From: JAEUMD01 sp036768475
GTDB lineage: Bacteria > Pseudomonadota > Alphaproteobacteria > Rhizobiales > Hyphomicrobiaceae
Direction: 5' to 3'
DNA: 64,000 bases
NCBI GenBank assembly: GCA_036768475.1
Contig: DAIPMW010000010.1
Location: 62,001-126,000 of the forward strand
Part shown: positions 55,360 through 64,000 of the stretch, piece by piece
How positions within the stretch are numbered: position 1 is the first letter of the stretch
Layout: each line of letters starts with the position of its first letter
Notes under the pieces: model-generated
What the model saw: only the letters and a program-made list of their open reading frames with translations
Databases searched by the model: none
What the model was told of the DNA's origin: nothing
Position numbers and translations under genes: made by a program

Positions 55360-56664
55360 TCATGCCTTTTCGATCCGTTTCAGGATGGCGATAAAAAAAC
55401 CGTCCGTCCCATGTAACCCCGGGCTGAGTTGCAGTGTCTCCTTGTGGCCATCCGCCGATGGCGGCGGAGTGCCGCCGAGCGCAGCGGCCCATGCCACATC
55501 GATTGGAACCAGTGCAAAATCGCGATGCCTGTCGAGGAACGCCGCGACGCGATCGATGTTCTCCTCCGGCAGCACCGAGCAGGTGACATAAACCAGACGG
55601 CCGCCCGGCTTCACGAACCTCGCGCCTTCCAAAAGTACCGCATCCTGGTCCGCAACCCGCTGCTCCAGCGCTTCCGGCTTCAAGCGCCACTTGGAGTCGG
55701 GGCGACGCCGCCATGTGCCCGAGCCCGTGCATGGCGCATCGATGAAGACGACGTCAAAACGCGCCCCCAACGTATCCAGCGCTTGCTGATCGCCGCCCTC
55801 CATCACCTGCACGTTGCGCACACCTGCCCGCGTCAGCCGTTCGAAGATCGGTCGCAGTTGTTTGCGGTCCTTGTCATAGGCATAGATCTGCCCCGTATTG
55901 TTCATGGCCGCTGCCAGTGCCAGCGTCTTGCCGCCTGCCCCCGCGCACAGATCGAGCACCTGCCGCCGCGGACCGACACCGGCCAGCGCAGCGGCAATCT
56001 GGCTGCCCTCGTCCTGGACTTCGAACCAGCCCTTGCCGTGTGCCGTCTCCGCCTCGACGTTGGGAGCGCGCGCCCCGCCAATGGGCGCGGCAATACGAAT
56101 GCCATTCGGCGCAAGTGGCGTCGGCTGAGTGCCAAAACGCGATAGCGCCTTGAGGACCTTTTCGCGATCGGCCTTCAACGTATTGGCACGAAGGTCGATT
56201 GGCGCGCGCGCCGCCATCGCCTCGCCTTCCGCTGCGAGCCGCTCCGCGAACGCGCGTTCAAGCGATGGCACGAGCCACTCCGGCAGATCGGCGCGGACGT
56301 CCACAGGTGTGTCAGCGGGCAGTTCGCCCTCGAGGCGCTGGCGCTCCTGCCCAGTCAGGGGAGCAGGGGCGTGCGCTTCTCCTTGCGAGATAGCCGCCTC
56401 GATCTCGGCAGGCGTCATGGCGAAGGCGCGCACCGCGGCGGCCAACACCAGCGAACGCGGGCTGTCGGCTCCCATCTGCGCGCCCAGCGAACGACGGCGA
56501 CGCAGCACATCGAAGACGAGCGTCCCAATTGCCGAGCGGTCTCCCGATCCGGCAAAGCGGTGTGAGCGACCCCAGTCGGCAAGTGCCACCGAGGCCGGCC
56601 GATGCTCGCGATCGATCGCCGCGATGACCTCCATCGCAGCGGCAAGTCGTGCACCCGGACGCAT
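55360..56664 (-). CDS. RsmB-type 16S rRNA m5C methyltransferase
   Basis: 434 aa. An N-terminal NusB-like domain (about 1-130) is followed by a Rossmann methyltransferase: VLDLCAGAGGKTLALAAAM (motif I), FIDAPCTGSGTWRRRPD (motif IV Cys) and VYVTCSVLPEEN (motif VI catalytic Cys). It fits RsmB/NOP2 enzymes that methylate 16S rRNA. Its stop abuts the hydrolase start. Confidence 0.93.
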   Translation of the reverse strand: MRPGARLAAAMEVIAAIDREHRPASVALADWGRSHRFAGSGDRSAIGTLVFDVLRRRRSLGAQMGADSPRSLVLAAAVRAFAMTPAEIEAAISQGEAHAPAPLTGQERQRLEGELPADTPVDVRADLPEWLVPSLERAFAERLAAEGEAMAARAPIDLRANTLKADREKVLKALSRFGTQPTPLAPNGIRIAAPIGGARAPNVEAETAHGKGWFEVQDEGSQIAAALAGVGPRRQVLDLCAGAGGKTLALAAAMNNTGQIYAYDKDRKQLRPIFERLTRAGVRNVQVMEGGDQQALDTLGARFDVVFIDAPCTGSGTWRRRPDSKWRLKPEALEQRVADQDAVLLEGARFVKPGGRLVYVTCSVLPEENIDRVAAFLDRHRDFALVPIDVAWAAALGGTPPPSADGHKETLQLSPGLHGTDGFFIAILKRIEKA

Positions 56665-56680
56665 TCTGGTTTCCTGATCC

Positions 56681-56731
56681 TAAAGCATGTTTGGCTGAAG
56701 TGTGCAGCGGTTCAGCGTGAAAACATGCTCA
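56681..56731 (-). repeat. Palindromic repeat A, copy 8
   Basis: TAAAGCATGTTTGGCTGAAG to GAAAACATGCTC, oriented opposite to copies 5-6. It lies between the MAPEG gene and rsmB on the same strand, just upstream of the rsmB start. Confidence 0.85.
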
Positions 56732-56781
56732 AAACTAAGTGTTGGGTTGCGTGCGAAGCAGCGGAATTCCCACTCTTCACG

Positions 56782-57213
56782 CTAGGCAGCTCCCGATGTC
56801 ATCACGCGGATGCCGATGTATGTCCATAGCGCAGAAAGAACGAGGAACCCCAGGACGTAGACCTGGAACCGGCGCATGACGATGTTGTGCGTCACATGGA
56901 TGTAGGCGTGAAGCATTCTGAGGACAACGAAACCCCAGGACAGAGCGACGACAACGACATCGCTCACGCGTGTCGCCACCGCCAGCAGAACCGCCATGTA
57001 GAAGAGCACCGGTAATTCGAACTGGTTGCGAAAAGAGTTCGCGATCTGCTTGATCCGGTCCGGCCATGCGTCCGAACTCAACGCCACGTCTTTGATCTGC
57101 ACCTCACCCCGCTGTGCCGAACGCGCGCGCTCGAGCCCAAGCCACAACAGAAGCGCCAGCGTCATTGCGACCTGCACGAGCACGGCGCCGATGAGCGCCT
57201 TGGTGAGCATCAC
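56782..57213 (-). CDS. MAPEG family membrane protein
   Basis: 143 aa with about four membrane helices and the MAPEG pattern FRNQFELPVLFYMAVLLA and LRMLHAYIHVTHN with Arg residues. GTG at 57213 overlaps the guaB stop; an ATG follows at once (57210). MAPEG proteins include glutathione-dependent membrane enzymes; the bacterial type here has no known substrate. Confidence 0.87.
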   Translation of the reverse strand: MMLTKALIGAVLVQVAMTLALLLWLGLERARSAQRGEVQIKDVALSSDAWPDRIKQIANSFRNQFELPVLFYMAVLLAVATRVSDVVVVALSWGFVVLRMLHAYIHVTHNIVMRRFQVYVLGFLVLSALWTYIGIRVMTSGAA

Positions 57214-58709
57214 GCGCCGCCGGGGTAGTTGGGACTTTCCCGTGTGATCGTCACGCCGTGTGCATGGCTCTCGCGCATTGCCGCGGGCGAGATCCGCACG
57301 AAGCGCGCCTTCGCCTGGAGCTCGGGAATGGTCGGCGCACCACAGTAGCCCATGCCTGCCCGCAGGCCGCCGACCAACTGGTGCAGGACTGCGTCAACCG
57401 GCCCCTTGTAGGGCACCTGGCCCTCGATGCCTTCGGGCACCAGCTTCAGCGTATCGCGCACCTCCGCCTGGAAGTAGCGGTCTGCCGAGCCGCGCGCCAT
57501 TGCACCGACCGACCCCATACCGCGGTATGACTTGTAGGTTCTCCCCTGGTAGAGATACGTGTCGCCCGGCGCTTCGTCGGTGCCGGCAAGCAGTGAGCCG
57601 ACCATGACCACGTCGGCGCCTGCCGCAATCGCCTTTGCGATGTCGCCGGAGAACTTGATGCCACCATCGGCGATGATTGGCACGCCGCGCTTGTGAGCCG
57701 CCTCCGCACAGTTCGAAATCGCGGTCAGCTGCGGGACGCCGACGCCTGCCACGATGCGCGTCGTGCAGATCGAGCCCGGACCGATGCCGACTTTGACGCA
57801 GTCCGCACCGGCATCGATGAGTGCCTCGGTCGCCTCGGCCGTTGCGACGTTGCCTGCGACAACCTGCACCAGGTTCGACAGCTTTTTGATGCGCGACACC
57901 GTCTCGAGCACGCGGCGCGAATGACCATGTGCCGTATCGACCACAATCAGGTCGCAGCCCGCCGCAACCAGCCGCTCCGTGCGCTCGTAGCCGTCACTGC
58001 CGACCGTTGTCGCGGCGGCCACGCGCAGGCGGCCCTGCTCGTCCTTGCACGCGTTGGGATGCTTCTGCGCTTTCTCAATGTCCTTGACCGTGATGAGCCC
58101 GACGCAATGATAATCGTCGTCCACAACGAGCAGCTTTTCGATGCGATGCTTGTGCAGGAGACGCCGCGCCTCGTCGCGATCGACCGTCCGCTTGACCGTG
58201 ACGAGACCTTCCCGTGTCATCAGATCGGATACGGGCTGGCTGAGATTGGTGGCAAAACGTACATCGCGGTTGGTTAGAATGCCGACGAGACGGCCGGTCC
58301 TGTCGCCGTTTCGCTTCGCCTCCACGACCGGGATGCCTGAGATGGAATGCTTCGCCATCAGTTCGAGCGCCCTGGAGAGCGTCGCATCGGGCGAGATGGT
58401 CACGGGATCCAGGACGATGCCGGATTCGAATTTCTTGACCTGACGGACGTGCTCAGCCTGCTCCTCCGGGCTCAGGTTGCGGTGAATGACACCGATGCCA
58501 CCTGACTGAGCAACCGCAATGGCGAGCCGTGCCTCGGTGACCGTATCCATCGCGGATGAGATGATCGGGATGTTGACCGAAATCGTCTTGGTGACGTTGG
58601 AGGCGACGTTGACTTCCCCTGGCATCACGTCCGACGCTCCCGGCACCAGAAGCACATCGTCGAATGTCAGCCCGATCCCGGAATCCCCCTCGATTTGGCG
58701 CAAAGCCAT
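57210..58709 (-). CDS. guaB: Inosine-5'-monophosphate dehydrogenase
   Basis: 499 aa from MALRQIEGDSGIGLTFDDVLLVPG, with GGAGG upstream; the longer open frame to 58934 is discarded. A TIM barrel is interrupted by two CBS domains (about 95-210). The catalytic Cys is in GIGPGSICTTRIVAGVGVPQ, and GGIKFSGDIAKAIAAGAD and YRGMGSVGAM are conserved. It oxidises IMP to XMP, feeding GuaA. The stop overlaps the MAPEG start. Confidence 0.97.
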   Translation of the reverse strand: MALRQIEGDSGIGLTFDDVLLVPGASDVMPGEVNVASNVTKTISVNIPIISSAMDTVTEARLAIAVAQSGGIGVIHRNLSPEEQAEHVRQVKKFESGIVLDPVTISPDATLSRALELMAKHSISGIPVVEAKRNGDRTGRLVGILTNRDVRFATNLSQPVSDLMTREGLVTVKRTVDRDEARRLLHKHRIEKLLVVDDDYHCVGLITVKDIEKAQKHPNACKDEQGRLRVAAATTVGSDGYERTERLVAAGCDLIVVDTAHGHSRRVLETVSRIKKLSNLVQVVAGNVATAEATEALIDAGADCVKVGIGPGSICTTRIVAGVGVPQLTAISNCAEAAHKRGVPIIADGGIKFSGDIAKAIAAGADVVMVGSLLAGTDEAPGDTYLYQGRTYKSYRGMGSVGAMARGSADRYFQAEVRDTLKLVPEGIEGQVPYKGPVDAVLHQLVGGLRAGMGYCGAPTIPELQAKARFVRISPAAMRESHAHGVTITRESPNYPGGA

Positions 58710-58993
58710 GCGGCATATCCTCCATGTATTCGGGGTTGGGCGACAGGACCGGTAACGGCCGTCGCGGGCCCCGGAAACCAATGTCGCATGGCGTATATCA
58801 CCCGACTCGACGGGTGGGAAGTGAGGGCGGCCGAATGGCACAAGCTGAAGGCAACCCGGCGCCGCGCACCTCACCCTGCTTGGCGGGTGCCATTGGCAGA
58901 AATGCCCGTTGTCGTTTGCGGTCCCGCCCGGCAAACGATCAGACGGCGTTGCATCGTCGCATGAAGCTCACCTCCCAAGTGCCGCGCCCGAAA

Positions 58994-59503
58994 CTATTGC
59001 TGCGCGACCTCGGTTATGATCTCGTTCAACAGGGCGTCAATCCTGGAAACGGCCTTGCGCGAGATCTTGGAGGGGCCCGGTACCGGGACGCGATAGCCCA
59101 CATGAATGAGGCCCGGCTTCGCCGTCAGCTCGTAGACATAGATCACGTAAGGGCAGTTCACGATGTTCTGCGGATTGGCACTGATCGCCTCGTGAGTGAA
59201 CTTCGCGGCGCAGAACTGCATGAACTCGGCATCCTTGTAGGGCGACTTTGCCCCAGCTTCCGTCACACTGCCGACCGCTTCGCTCGTCCGTTCGAGCATC
59301 TTGTTGAAATGGCCGACATAGTCGATGACGAATCCGCGGTTGATGATGGCGTTCTTGACGTCGTCCCTAACGTCCGAATAGCCGCCCGTTCGGGTCAGCT
59401 CCTTCAATCCGTCATCGGCGTTGGCCAACGGTGGCGAGACCACGATCAATAGTGCCGCCAGCAGGAGCGCCGACCGCAATACCGCTTTTCTCAAGATGCA
59501 CAT
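58994..59503 (-). CDS. Secreted DUF302 domain protein
   Basis: 169 aa. A signal peptide (about 1-29, ending ANA) is followed by a DUF302-like domain: YSDVRDDVKNAIINRGFVIDYVGHFNKML, FMQFCAAKFTHEAISANPQNIVNCPYVIYVYEL and GYRVP. GGGAG lies upstream. Periplasmic, function unknown; two Cys could form a disulfide or bind a ligand. Confidence 0.85.
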   Translation of the reverse strand: MCILRKAVLRSALLLAALLIVVSPPLANADDGLKELTRTGGYSDVRDDVKNAIINRGFVIDYVGHFNKMLERTSEAVGSVTEAGAKSPYKDAEFMQFCAAKFTHEAISANPQNIVNCPYVIYVYELTAKPGLIHVGYRVPVPGPSKISRKAVSRIDALLNEIITEVAQQ

Positions 59504-59821
59504 GACATATCTCCCGAATGAACTGTGGTTTCCGGCCGGGCCGAACCCACGCAGCAGGGAACACCTGGATTTTCACTCGCTGAAGTGCGATCAGCGGCAC
59601 GTCCGTCGAGCCAATGCTAGAGCATGTCTTGCTGAAGCGTGCAGCGGCACAGCATGAAAAACATGCTCGAAACAAGATGCTGGATCACGTTCATGCTTCC
59701 GACAAACACCAACACGATCCAGCGAACGGTACGCGCCTGGCCTGCCGCGGCGTTGACCTCCGTCAAGCCAGCCTATTCCGTCGCAACGGAACCGGCAGCC
59801 AATTCGAGCCGACAAAGCGCC
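59504..59821. other. Gap DUF302 / rlmE with repeat A
   Basis: 318 bp without a supported gene. Repeat A copy 9 lies at 59618-59670; its right flank is shared with copies 4 and 5-6 in reverse. The short frames here are not protein-like. Confidence 0.45.
59618..59670 (-). repeat. Palindromic repeat A, copy 9
   Basis: TAGAGCATGTCTTGCTGAAG to GAAAAACATGCTCGA, followed by AACAAGATGCTGGATCA, the reverse complement of the flank seen before copies 4-6. Confidence 0.85.
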
Positions 59822-60553
59822 TTATTCGTTTTCCTCAGCCGCTCGCCCCTTGAAACCGGTCGCCAGAACGTAAAGCTCCGCTGAATCCGACCGGCTCGCC
59901 GGTGGCTTCACATGGCGAACGACCGAGAAGTTTCGCTTCAGCAGATCGAGCAGATCCCGCTCGGTGCCACCTTGGAAAACCTTGCACAGGAATGCCCCGC
60001 GCGGGGCGAGAACGTCGATGGCGAAGTGTGCGGCAGCTTCTGCCAGCGCCATGATCCTCAAGTGGTCGGTGCGGGTATGCCCGACGGTCGGCGCGGCCAT
60101 GTCGGAAAGAACCAGGTCCGCCCCGCCGCCCCGCAACAGCGCCTTGAGCTTGTCGTCCGCTCCTTCCGTCATGAAATCGAGTTTCAGCAGCACAACGCCG
60201 GGAAGCGGCTCGACATCCAGATAATCGATGCCGATCACCTGGCCCTCACCGGTTACGGAGCGCACCCGCTCGGCAGCGATCTGGCTCCATCCCCCCGGTG
60301 CGGCGCCAAGGTCAACGACGCGCATGCCCGGCTTCAGGAGCCGGTACTTGTCGTCCATTTCCTTCAGCTTGTAGGCCGCTCTGGAGCGCATTCCCTCTGC
60401 CTTGGCAGCCTTGACGTAGGGATCGTTGAGCTGACGCTCTAGCCAGCGCGTAGAGGAGACCGAACGCTTGCGCGCCGTCTTCACGCGAACCCTGAGCTGC
60501 CTGCGGCCGCCGTCGGGACCGCCGGCACTTCCTGTTTTCGCCTTCTTTGTCAT
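59822..60553 (-). CDS. rlmE: 23S rRNA 2'-O-uridine methyltransferase RlmE (FtsJ)
   Basis: 243 aa. The K-D-K-E catalytic set can be placed: Lys in AAYKLKEMDDKY, SAM motif DLGAAPGGWSQIA, Asp in LSDMAAPTVG, Lys in CKVFQGG and Glu in SAELYVLA. It methylates U2552 of 23S rRNA late in 50S assembly. The N-terminal ~35 residues are basic. It follows the Ppx/GppA gene on the same strand, a frequent pair in alphaproteobacteria. Confidence 0.95.
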   Translation of the reverse strand: MTKKAKTGSAGGPDGGRRQLRVRVKTARKRSVSSTRWLERQLNDPYVKAAKAEGMRSRAAYKLKEMDDKYRLLKPGMRVVDLGAAPGGWSQIAAERVRSVTGEGQVIGIDYLDVEPLPGVVLLKLDFMTEGADDKLKALLRGGGADLVLSDMAAPTVGHTRTDHLRIMALAEAAAHFAIDVLAPRGAFLCKVFQGGTERDLLDLLKRNFSVVRHVKPPASRSDSAELYVLATGFKGRAAEENE

Positions 60554-60623
60554 ACCCGCTGCTTATCGCGTCCCGGTGGTGCTTCGCAACGCGCGCGGTG
60601 GCGCATGGTTTGCCGGCCTGCGT

Positions 60624-62021
60624 TCATATCCGCTTACCGCGACCGCGCCGACGGCGCCGGCGACGGCCCGACCGGATCGCGCGATCCTCACCCATCAGTT
60701 GCATGAGAATCCCTTCCCGCAGACCGCGGTCCGCCACCCTCAGGCGCGGGCTAGGCCACATGCGCATCAATGCCTCCAGAATGGCACAACCCGCAAGCAC
60801 GAGATCGGCCCGGTCGCGCCCGATACAAGGCTCAGAAACCCGCTCAGAATAGCTGCGCCCGAGCAGATCGTAGACGACATCGCGCGCGGCCTGAGCCTCG
60901 AGCCAGCAGCCGTCGACCCGGTTGCGGTCATAGCGCGGCAGCCCGAGGTGGACACCCGCCACGGTCGTCACCGTGCCGGACGTGCCAAGCAGGTGCCGCG
61001 AGCCCTCTCCCATATGCCGGCTGAAACCATGCGCTGCCTCGAAGGGTGCCAGCATCTGCATGACGTGGTCGACCATCGCCTCGAAAATGTCCGCGGTGAC
61101 AAAGCATCCACCGAACTTCTCCGCGAGGGTCACCACCCCGACAGGCAACGAGGTCCAGGCCATCATGGCGCTCTCCACCGCTGCGCGATGCAGCATGCCG
61201 CCGCGCGCGCCGTTCGGCATTCGCGTCAGGTCGAGCCACACGAGTTCGGACGAGCCGCCCCCAATGTCGAACACGAGCACATAGTCGACACCCGGATCGA
61301 TCAGCGACGCACATCCCGATACCGCCAGCCGCGCCTCCCCCTCGCGGCTCAGGATCTCGATCTTCAGCCCGGTACTCTGCTTGACCCGCTCGAGAAAGTC
61401 CTGGCCATTGGCCGCGACACGGCAAGCCTCGGTCGCCACGAGCATGGAACGGCGCACGCCATGACGCTCCATCTTCTGGGCACATACGCGCAGCGCATCG
61501 ATCGTTCGCCGCATCGCCGCTTCCGACAGTTGCCCTGTCTGACTGACCCCTTCACCAAGGCGAATGATGCGCGAAAAAGCGTCGATGACCTGGAAGCCAC
61601 GCCGCGATGGCCGCGCCAGCAACAGCCGGCAATTGTTAGTGCCAAGATCAAGTGCGCCGTAGACCTCGCGCTCATCGGTTTGCGGCGTACGGCGCTCGCC
61701 GGCGCCTGGTCCGCCATGCGCGGACGATGGCCCGGGCCGGCTGCTCTCGGGGTGCCGCCGGCCGGATTCTGGACCGCGCGCGGAGCGGCCGCGGACCACA
61801 TCGGGCACCGCGGCGCCGACTTGCTCGGCGCGCACGTCCGGCATCTGCTGCTGCGGTGAAGTGGTCTTGGAAATGCCGCCGACCGCAGCGGCGTCCAGCG
61901 GCGGCGGTGCATTCGGCGCTACTCGTTTCGACGGCTCGGACGCACCCGGTACGCCCTCGTCGTCCTGAAGACCCTCCACGGACCCCTTCCCAGCGCCTGG
62001 CTGCGCGCGATGATGAAGCAT
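60624..62021 (-). CDS. Ppx/GppA family phosphatase
   Basis: 465 aa from MLHHRAQPGAG with GAGG upstream; the frame stays open to 62138. About 115 disordered Pro/Arg-rich residues precede the ASKHA domain: ALDLGTNNCRLLLARP, FDIGGGSSEL and GTSGTVTTVAG. It degrades polyphosphate or pppGpp. The protein ends in an Arg-rich run. A link to RlmE in stringent/ribosome control is only inferred. Confidence 0.9.
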   Translation of the reverse strand: MLHHRAQPGAGKGSVEGLQDDEGVPGASEPSKRVAPNAPPPLDAAAVGGISKTTSPQQQMPDVRAEQVGAAVPDVVRGRSARGPESGRRHPESSRPGPSSAHGGPGAGERRTPQTDEREVYGALDLGTNNCRLLLARPSRRGFQVIDAFSRIIRLGEGVSQTGQLSEAAMRRTIDALRVCAQKMERHGVRRSMLVATEACRVAANGQDFLERVKQSTGLKIEILSREGEARLAVSGCASLIDPGVDYVLVFDIGGGSSELVWLDLTRMPNGARGGMLHRAAVESAMMAWTSLPVGVVTLAEKFGGCFVTADIFEAMVDHVMQMLAPFEAAHGFSRHMGEGSRHLLGTSGTVTTVAGVHLGLPRYDRNRVDGCWLEAQAARDVVYDLLGRSYSERVSEPCIGRDRADLVLAGCAILEALMRMWPSPRLRVADRGLREGILMQLMGEDRAIRSGRRRRRRRGRGKRI

Positions 62022-62263
62022 CGCCGCCTCTACAGGCGTCTCCTGGTTATGACTTGCTACCACTCTAGCAGGTCGGTGCGGGGGGTAAAGCTTCGAGGCA
62101 GCACAAGGGCTCACGGATGGTTGCGCATCTCTCGCCAAGCTCCCGTGCGGTCGGTTGGACGGCGCCCCGGCATATCGTGATAGACGTGTTCAGCCCGCAG
62201 CGTGTGCGAGTAGCCGGTAGTCGACTACTACCCGCGCCTCGCGTCCGGTCACATCGCAACACC

Positions 62264-63172
62264 ATGGAAAACTTGGCAATGTCGCCCTCGTCGCCCGCCG
62301 CCGCAGCAGCGTCGATCCGCCAACTTCGGATCGCACGGCAACAAAGGCAACCACGGCAAGCCGGCATCCTCGTCGCCGCGGCGATTGTCAGCCTCGTACT
62401 GACTGGGATTGAGTTGCCAGCGCACGCCGAGCCGGCCGCACGCACCGCCTCGAATGGTGATTCGGCTGACCGGCTGCTCGCCGCTTATCCCGAGCACATC
62501 CGTGAAATACGCGACGGCCAGATACACTTCCGCGACGGAACCACAATGCCGCTCGATGACGGTCGCGGGCCGAAAAACCATGCCGAGTGGCTGGCCAACC
62601 CTGATGTGGAGGACATGCTGGCCCAGCCATATGTGTCCGGCCCAGTCTCTGCGCCGCCCAGCATCGATTCCGAACCGGGCCGCGCCCGCAACGAGGCATT
62701 CTTCTCCAAGATCTATGGCGACTGCCGGAGCGGGGCCGTAACGCGTAAACTCGCGGACGTGGTGTGGCTGCCCGCCAAGTCTGGTGTGAAGATCAAGGTC
62801 ACGTCCGAGAATGGTGTCGCCAAGCGCCTCCGCGCCGTCAGCCGCGCGCTCGATCGACTTCCGCAACGCTTCGACATTTACCTGATGCCACCTGCCGGCA
62901 CCTACAATTGCCGTCAGATCGCCGGCACCAACCGCCTGTCCGCCCACGCCTATGGAATTGCAATCGATATCGCCACATCCAAAGCCGATTACTGGCGCTG
63001 GTCCAAGCCCGGTCCCGACGGCCAGCCGCGATGGCGCAATCGCATACCCCATGAGATCGTCGCGATCTTCGAGGCGCATGGCTTCATCTGGGGCGGTAAA
63101 TGGCACCACCATGACACGATGCATTTCGAATATCGCCCCGAGCTGCTGCCGCCGAGTGCAGCACTGGAGTGA
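62264..63172 (+). CDS. M15-family metallopeptidase-like protein (secreted)
   Basis: 302 aa from MENLAMSPSS; M at 62279 is close by. A membrane/signal segment (about 33-55) is followed by a zinc-peptidase pattern: RLSAHAYGIAIDIA (His and Asp) and KWHHHDTMHFEYRPEL (His). This is the VanY/M15C D-Ala-D-Ala carboxypeptidase type, cutting peptidoglycan cross-links. It diverges from the Ppx/GppA gene. Confidence 0.82.
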   Translation: MENLAMSPSSPAAAAASIRQLRIARQQRQPRQAGILVAAAIVSLVLTGIELPAHAEPAARTASNGDSADRLLAAYPEHIREIRDGQIHFRDGTTMPLDDGRGPKNHAEWLANPDVEDMLAQPYVSGPVSAPPSIDSEPGRARNEAFFSKIYGDCRSGAVTRKLADVVWLPAKSGVKIKVTSENGVAKRLRAVSRALDRLPQRFDIYLMPPAGTYNCRQIAGTNRLSAHAYGIAIDIATSKADYWRWSKPGPDGQPRWRNRIPHEIVAIFEAHGFIWGGKWHHHDTMHFEYRPELLPPSAALE

Positions 63173-63186
63173 TCCCACACGCCCCA

Positions 63187-63306
63187 TAGAACCCGTTTGG
63201 CTGAGATGGAGCGCTCGAGCTTCCAGCGCAGGCATAATTCGGGCGCTTTATTCAAGGGGCCAGAGTCGGCCATCGTGGCCAGTATGATTTCACCAGAATT
63301 CGGACC
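63187..63306. repeat. Diverged palindromic repeat B, copy 7
   Basis: Begins TAGAACCCGTTTGGCTGAGA; the centre resembles copy 2 (TTCCAGCG then AGGCAT), and the end is decayed. It lies between the M15 gene and tRNA-Gln. Confidence 0.6.
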
Positions 63307-63459
63307 CGCTCCAGACTGCCCGAGGCTCGCCGATCGCAGTCGGTCGATACCTTCAATGCGCAGCCGTGCGGCTTGCAGGAGACACATCAAGCTGTTATAT
63401 GGCCGCCTCTATCCGGGAGCATCCCGGTCCACCCGCGTCCGGTACGAGCGGCACTCTGG

Positions 63460-63533
63460 TGGGGGATCGTCTAATGGTAGGACTGCAGACTCTGACTCTG
63501 CCTGTCTAGGTTCGAATCCTAGTCCCCCAGCCA
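63460..63533 (+). tRNA. tRNA-Gln(CTG), with encoded CCA
   Basis: Full cloverleaf: 7-bp acceptor TGGGGGA/TCCCCCA, D stem GTC/GAC, anticodon stem GCAGA/TCTGC with loop CTCTGAC (anticodon CTG, reading CAG), a 4-nt variable region, and a T arm CTAGG-TTCGAAT-CCTAG. G73 and CCA follow. It is a common integration site type; a recombinase gene begins to appear just downstream. Confidence 0.97.
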
Positions 63534-63683
63534 CCGACTAACGTATTGATATAGCTGCATATTTTGTCATTTCCGCAGGCAGAAAGACGCCGTCATTTCC
63601 GTGACTTGGCGACATGCGTTTTGTCAGTCCGCGCGTCCAGCGGCGTCTCTCGGTGACGTTCCTCGGCTCATCGGCGGTTTTAT

Positions 63684-63713
63684 CTCTGACGGGGCCTTTT
63701 CGGCCGGTCAGAG
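63684..63713. terminator. Hairpin after the recombinase gene
   Basis: CTCTGACGGGGCC / GGCCGGTCAGAG with a TTTTC loop, about 30 bp past the recombinase stop and in the gap between it and tRNA-Gln. It could end transcription of the recombinase; there is no clear T-run in that direction. Between 63534 and 63741 no gene is supported; GTCATTTCCG occurs twice about 22 bp apart. Confidence 0.55.
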
Positions 63714-63741
63714 CCGCATCGTTACGGGGAGTCTCAGGGTG

Positions 63742-64000
63742 CTACCGCGTCTTGAGACCGAGGACTGCGCGCTGGTCCTGCCAGTCGTGCGGCAGGTCTT
63801 TGCACCGAGAGAGAAGGCCGGCCGGCGTCAGCCCCTCGGCGGGCCGCGCGAGGATAAGGGCGCGGACGATATCCGGTGCGAGATAGGTCAGCCGCATCTG
63901 CGCTGACAGGATGTCCCGATTGATGCCGCGCCGCTGGGACATGGCGTCGATGGTCTCGTCGCGTCCCGATATCAGGGATTCGCGGGTCGCGTGCGCTTCG
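63742..64000 (-). CDS. Recombinase family protein, C-terminal part (runs off window)
   Basis: The frame is open from the window edge to the stop at 63742 (about 85 codons visible). The end of the protein shows DETIDAMSQRRGINRDILSAQM, RLTYLAPDIVRALILA, GLTPAGLLSR and DLPHDWQDQRAVLGL. This is the C-terminal signature of large serine recombinases of alphaproteobacterial mobile elements (typically ending LAPDI...DW..QR..LGF). The catalytic N-terminus is outside the window. Its 3' end faces the tRNA-Gln gene. Confidence 0.75.
   Translation of the reverse strand, partial: EAHATRESLISGRDETIDAMSQRRGINRDILSAQMRLTYLAPDIVRALILARPAEGLTPAGLLSRCKDLPHDWQDQRAVLGLKTR

Noticed and set aside
63601..63906. Plus-strand ORFs between tRNA-Gln and the recombinase
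   Set aside because: They are antisense to the recombinase C-terminus or hairpin and have no support.

Overview
The window looks like a chromosomal segment of an alphaproteobacterium, most probably order Hyphomicrobiales (Rhizobiales). Three things point there: the block rne / N-acetylmuramoyl-alanine amidase / PBP1a / prfB, the block dsbA-like / aroQ / accB / accC / aat, and many short palindromic intergenic repeats of the kind known as RIME/REP-like elements in rhizobia. The DNA is GC-rich throughout. Most of the window is core or central-metabolism DNA with little sign of recent transfer, except at the extreme right edge. The genus is not resolved; a Hyphomicrobiaceae-like host is only a guess.

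Layout. 1-10.2 kb: two oxidation modules for 2-hydroxy acids. glcD-glcE-glcF (glycolate oxidase, minus strand) diverges from a LysR regulator; a small cytochrome c and a lutA / DUF465 / lutB-lutC group (L-lactate oxidation) follow. 10.2-16.2 kb: an NnrU-like membrane protein, a one-TM protein, a rare bacterial PRMT-like arginine methyltransferase, two RNA methyltransferases and prfB, which carries an intact programmed +1 frameshift. 16.5-25.2 kb: PBP1a, a cell-wall amidase and divergent RNase E with a long leader and a clear terminator. 25.4-41.3 kb: a C4-dicarboxylate block, with dctBD (two-component, sigma-54 type), a sigma-54 promoter, the TRAP transporter dctPQM (DctM unusually long), an orphan LuxR-type HTH protein, a homodimeric-E1 pyruvate dehydrogenase (aceE, aceF, lipoyl-lpdA) and a malic enzyme/phosphotransacetylase fusion. 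These would take in malate or succinate, decarboxylate malate to pyruvate and feed acetyl-CoA.

41.2-49.1 kb: an aminotransferase, an M48/TPR periplasmic protease, a DsbA-like protein, aroQ, accBC and aat. 49.4-52.4 kb: small envelope or secreted proteins (a His-rich peptide, an M15-type hydrolase with a basic region) and a possible sRNA. 52.4-63.2 kb: purine (guaA, guaB) and RNA-modification genes (rsmB, rlmE) with a hydrolase, a MAPEG protein, a DUF302 protein, a Ppx/GppA phosphatase and a second M15 peptidase. 63.46 kb: tRNA-Gln(CTG), followed about 200 bp later by the 3' end of a large recombinase gene that runs off the window. This is the likely edge of an integrated element.

The most striking structure outside the genes is a set of at least 16 copies of two intergenic palindromic repeat families (A, about 50 bp; B, about 125 bp, two hairpins). 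Both end in TAGAGC/GCTCTA. Several copies abut genes so closely that the repeat end is the stop codon.
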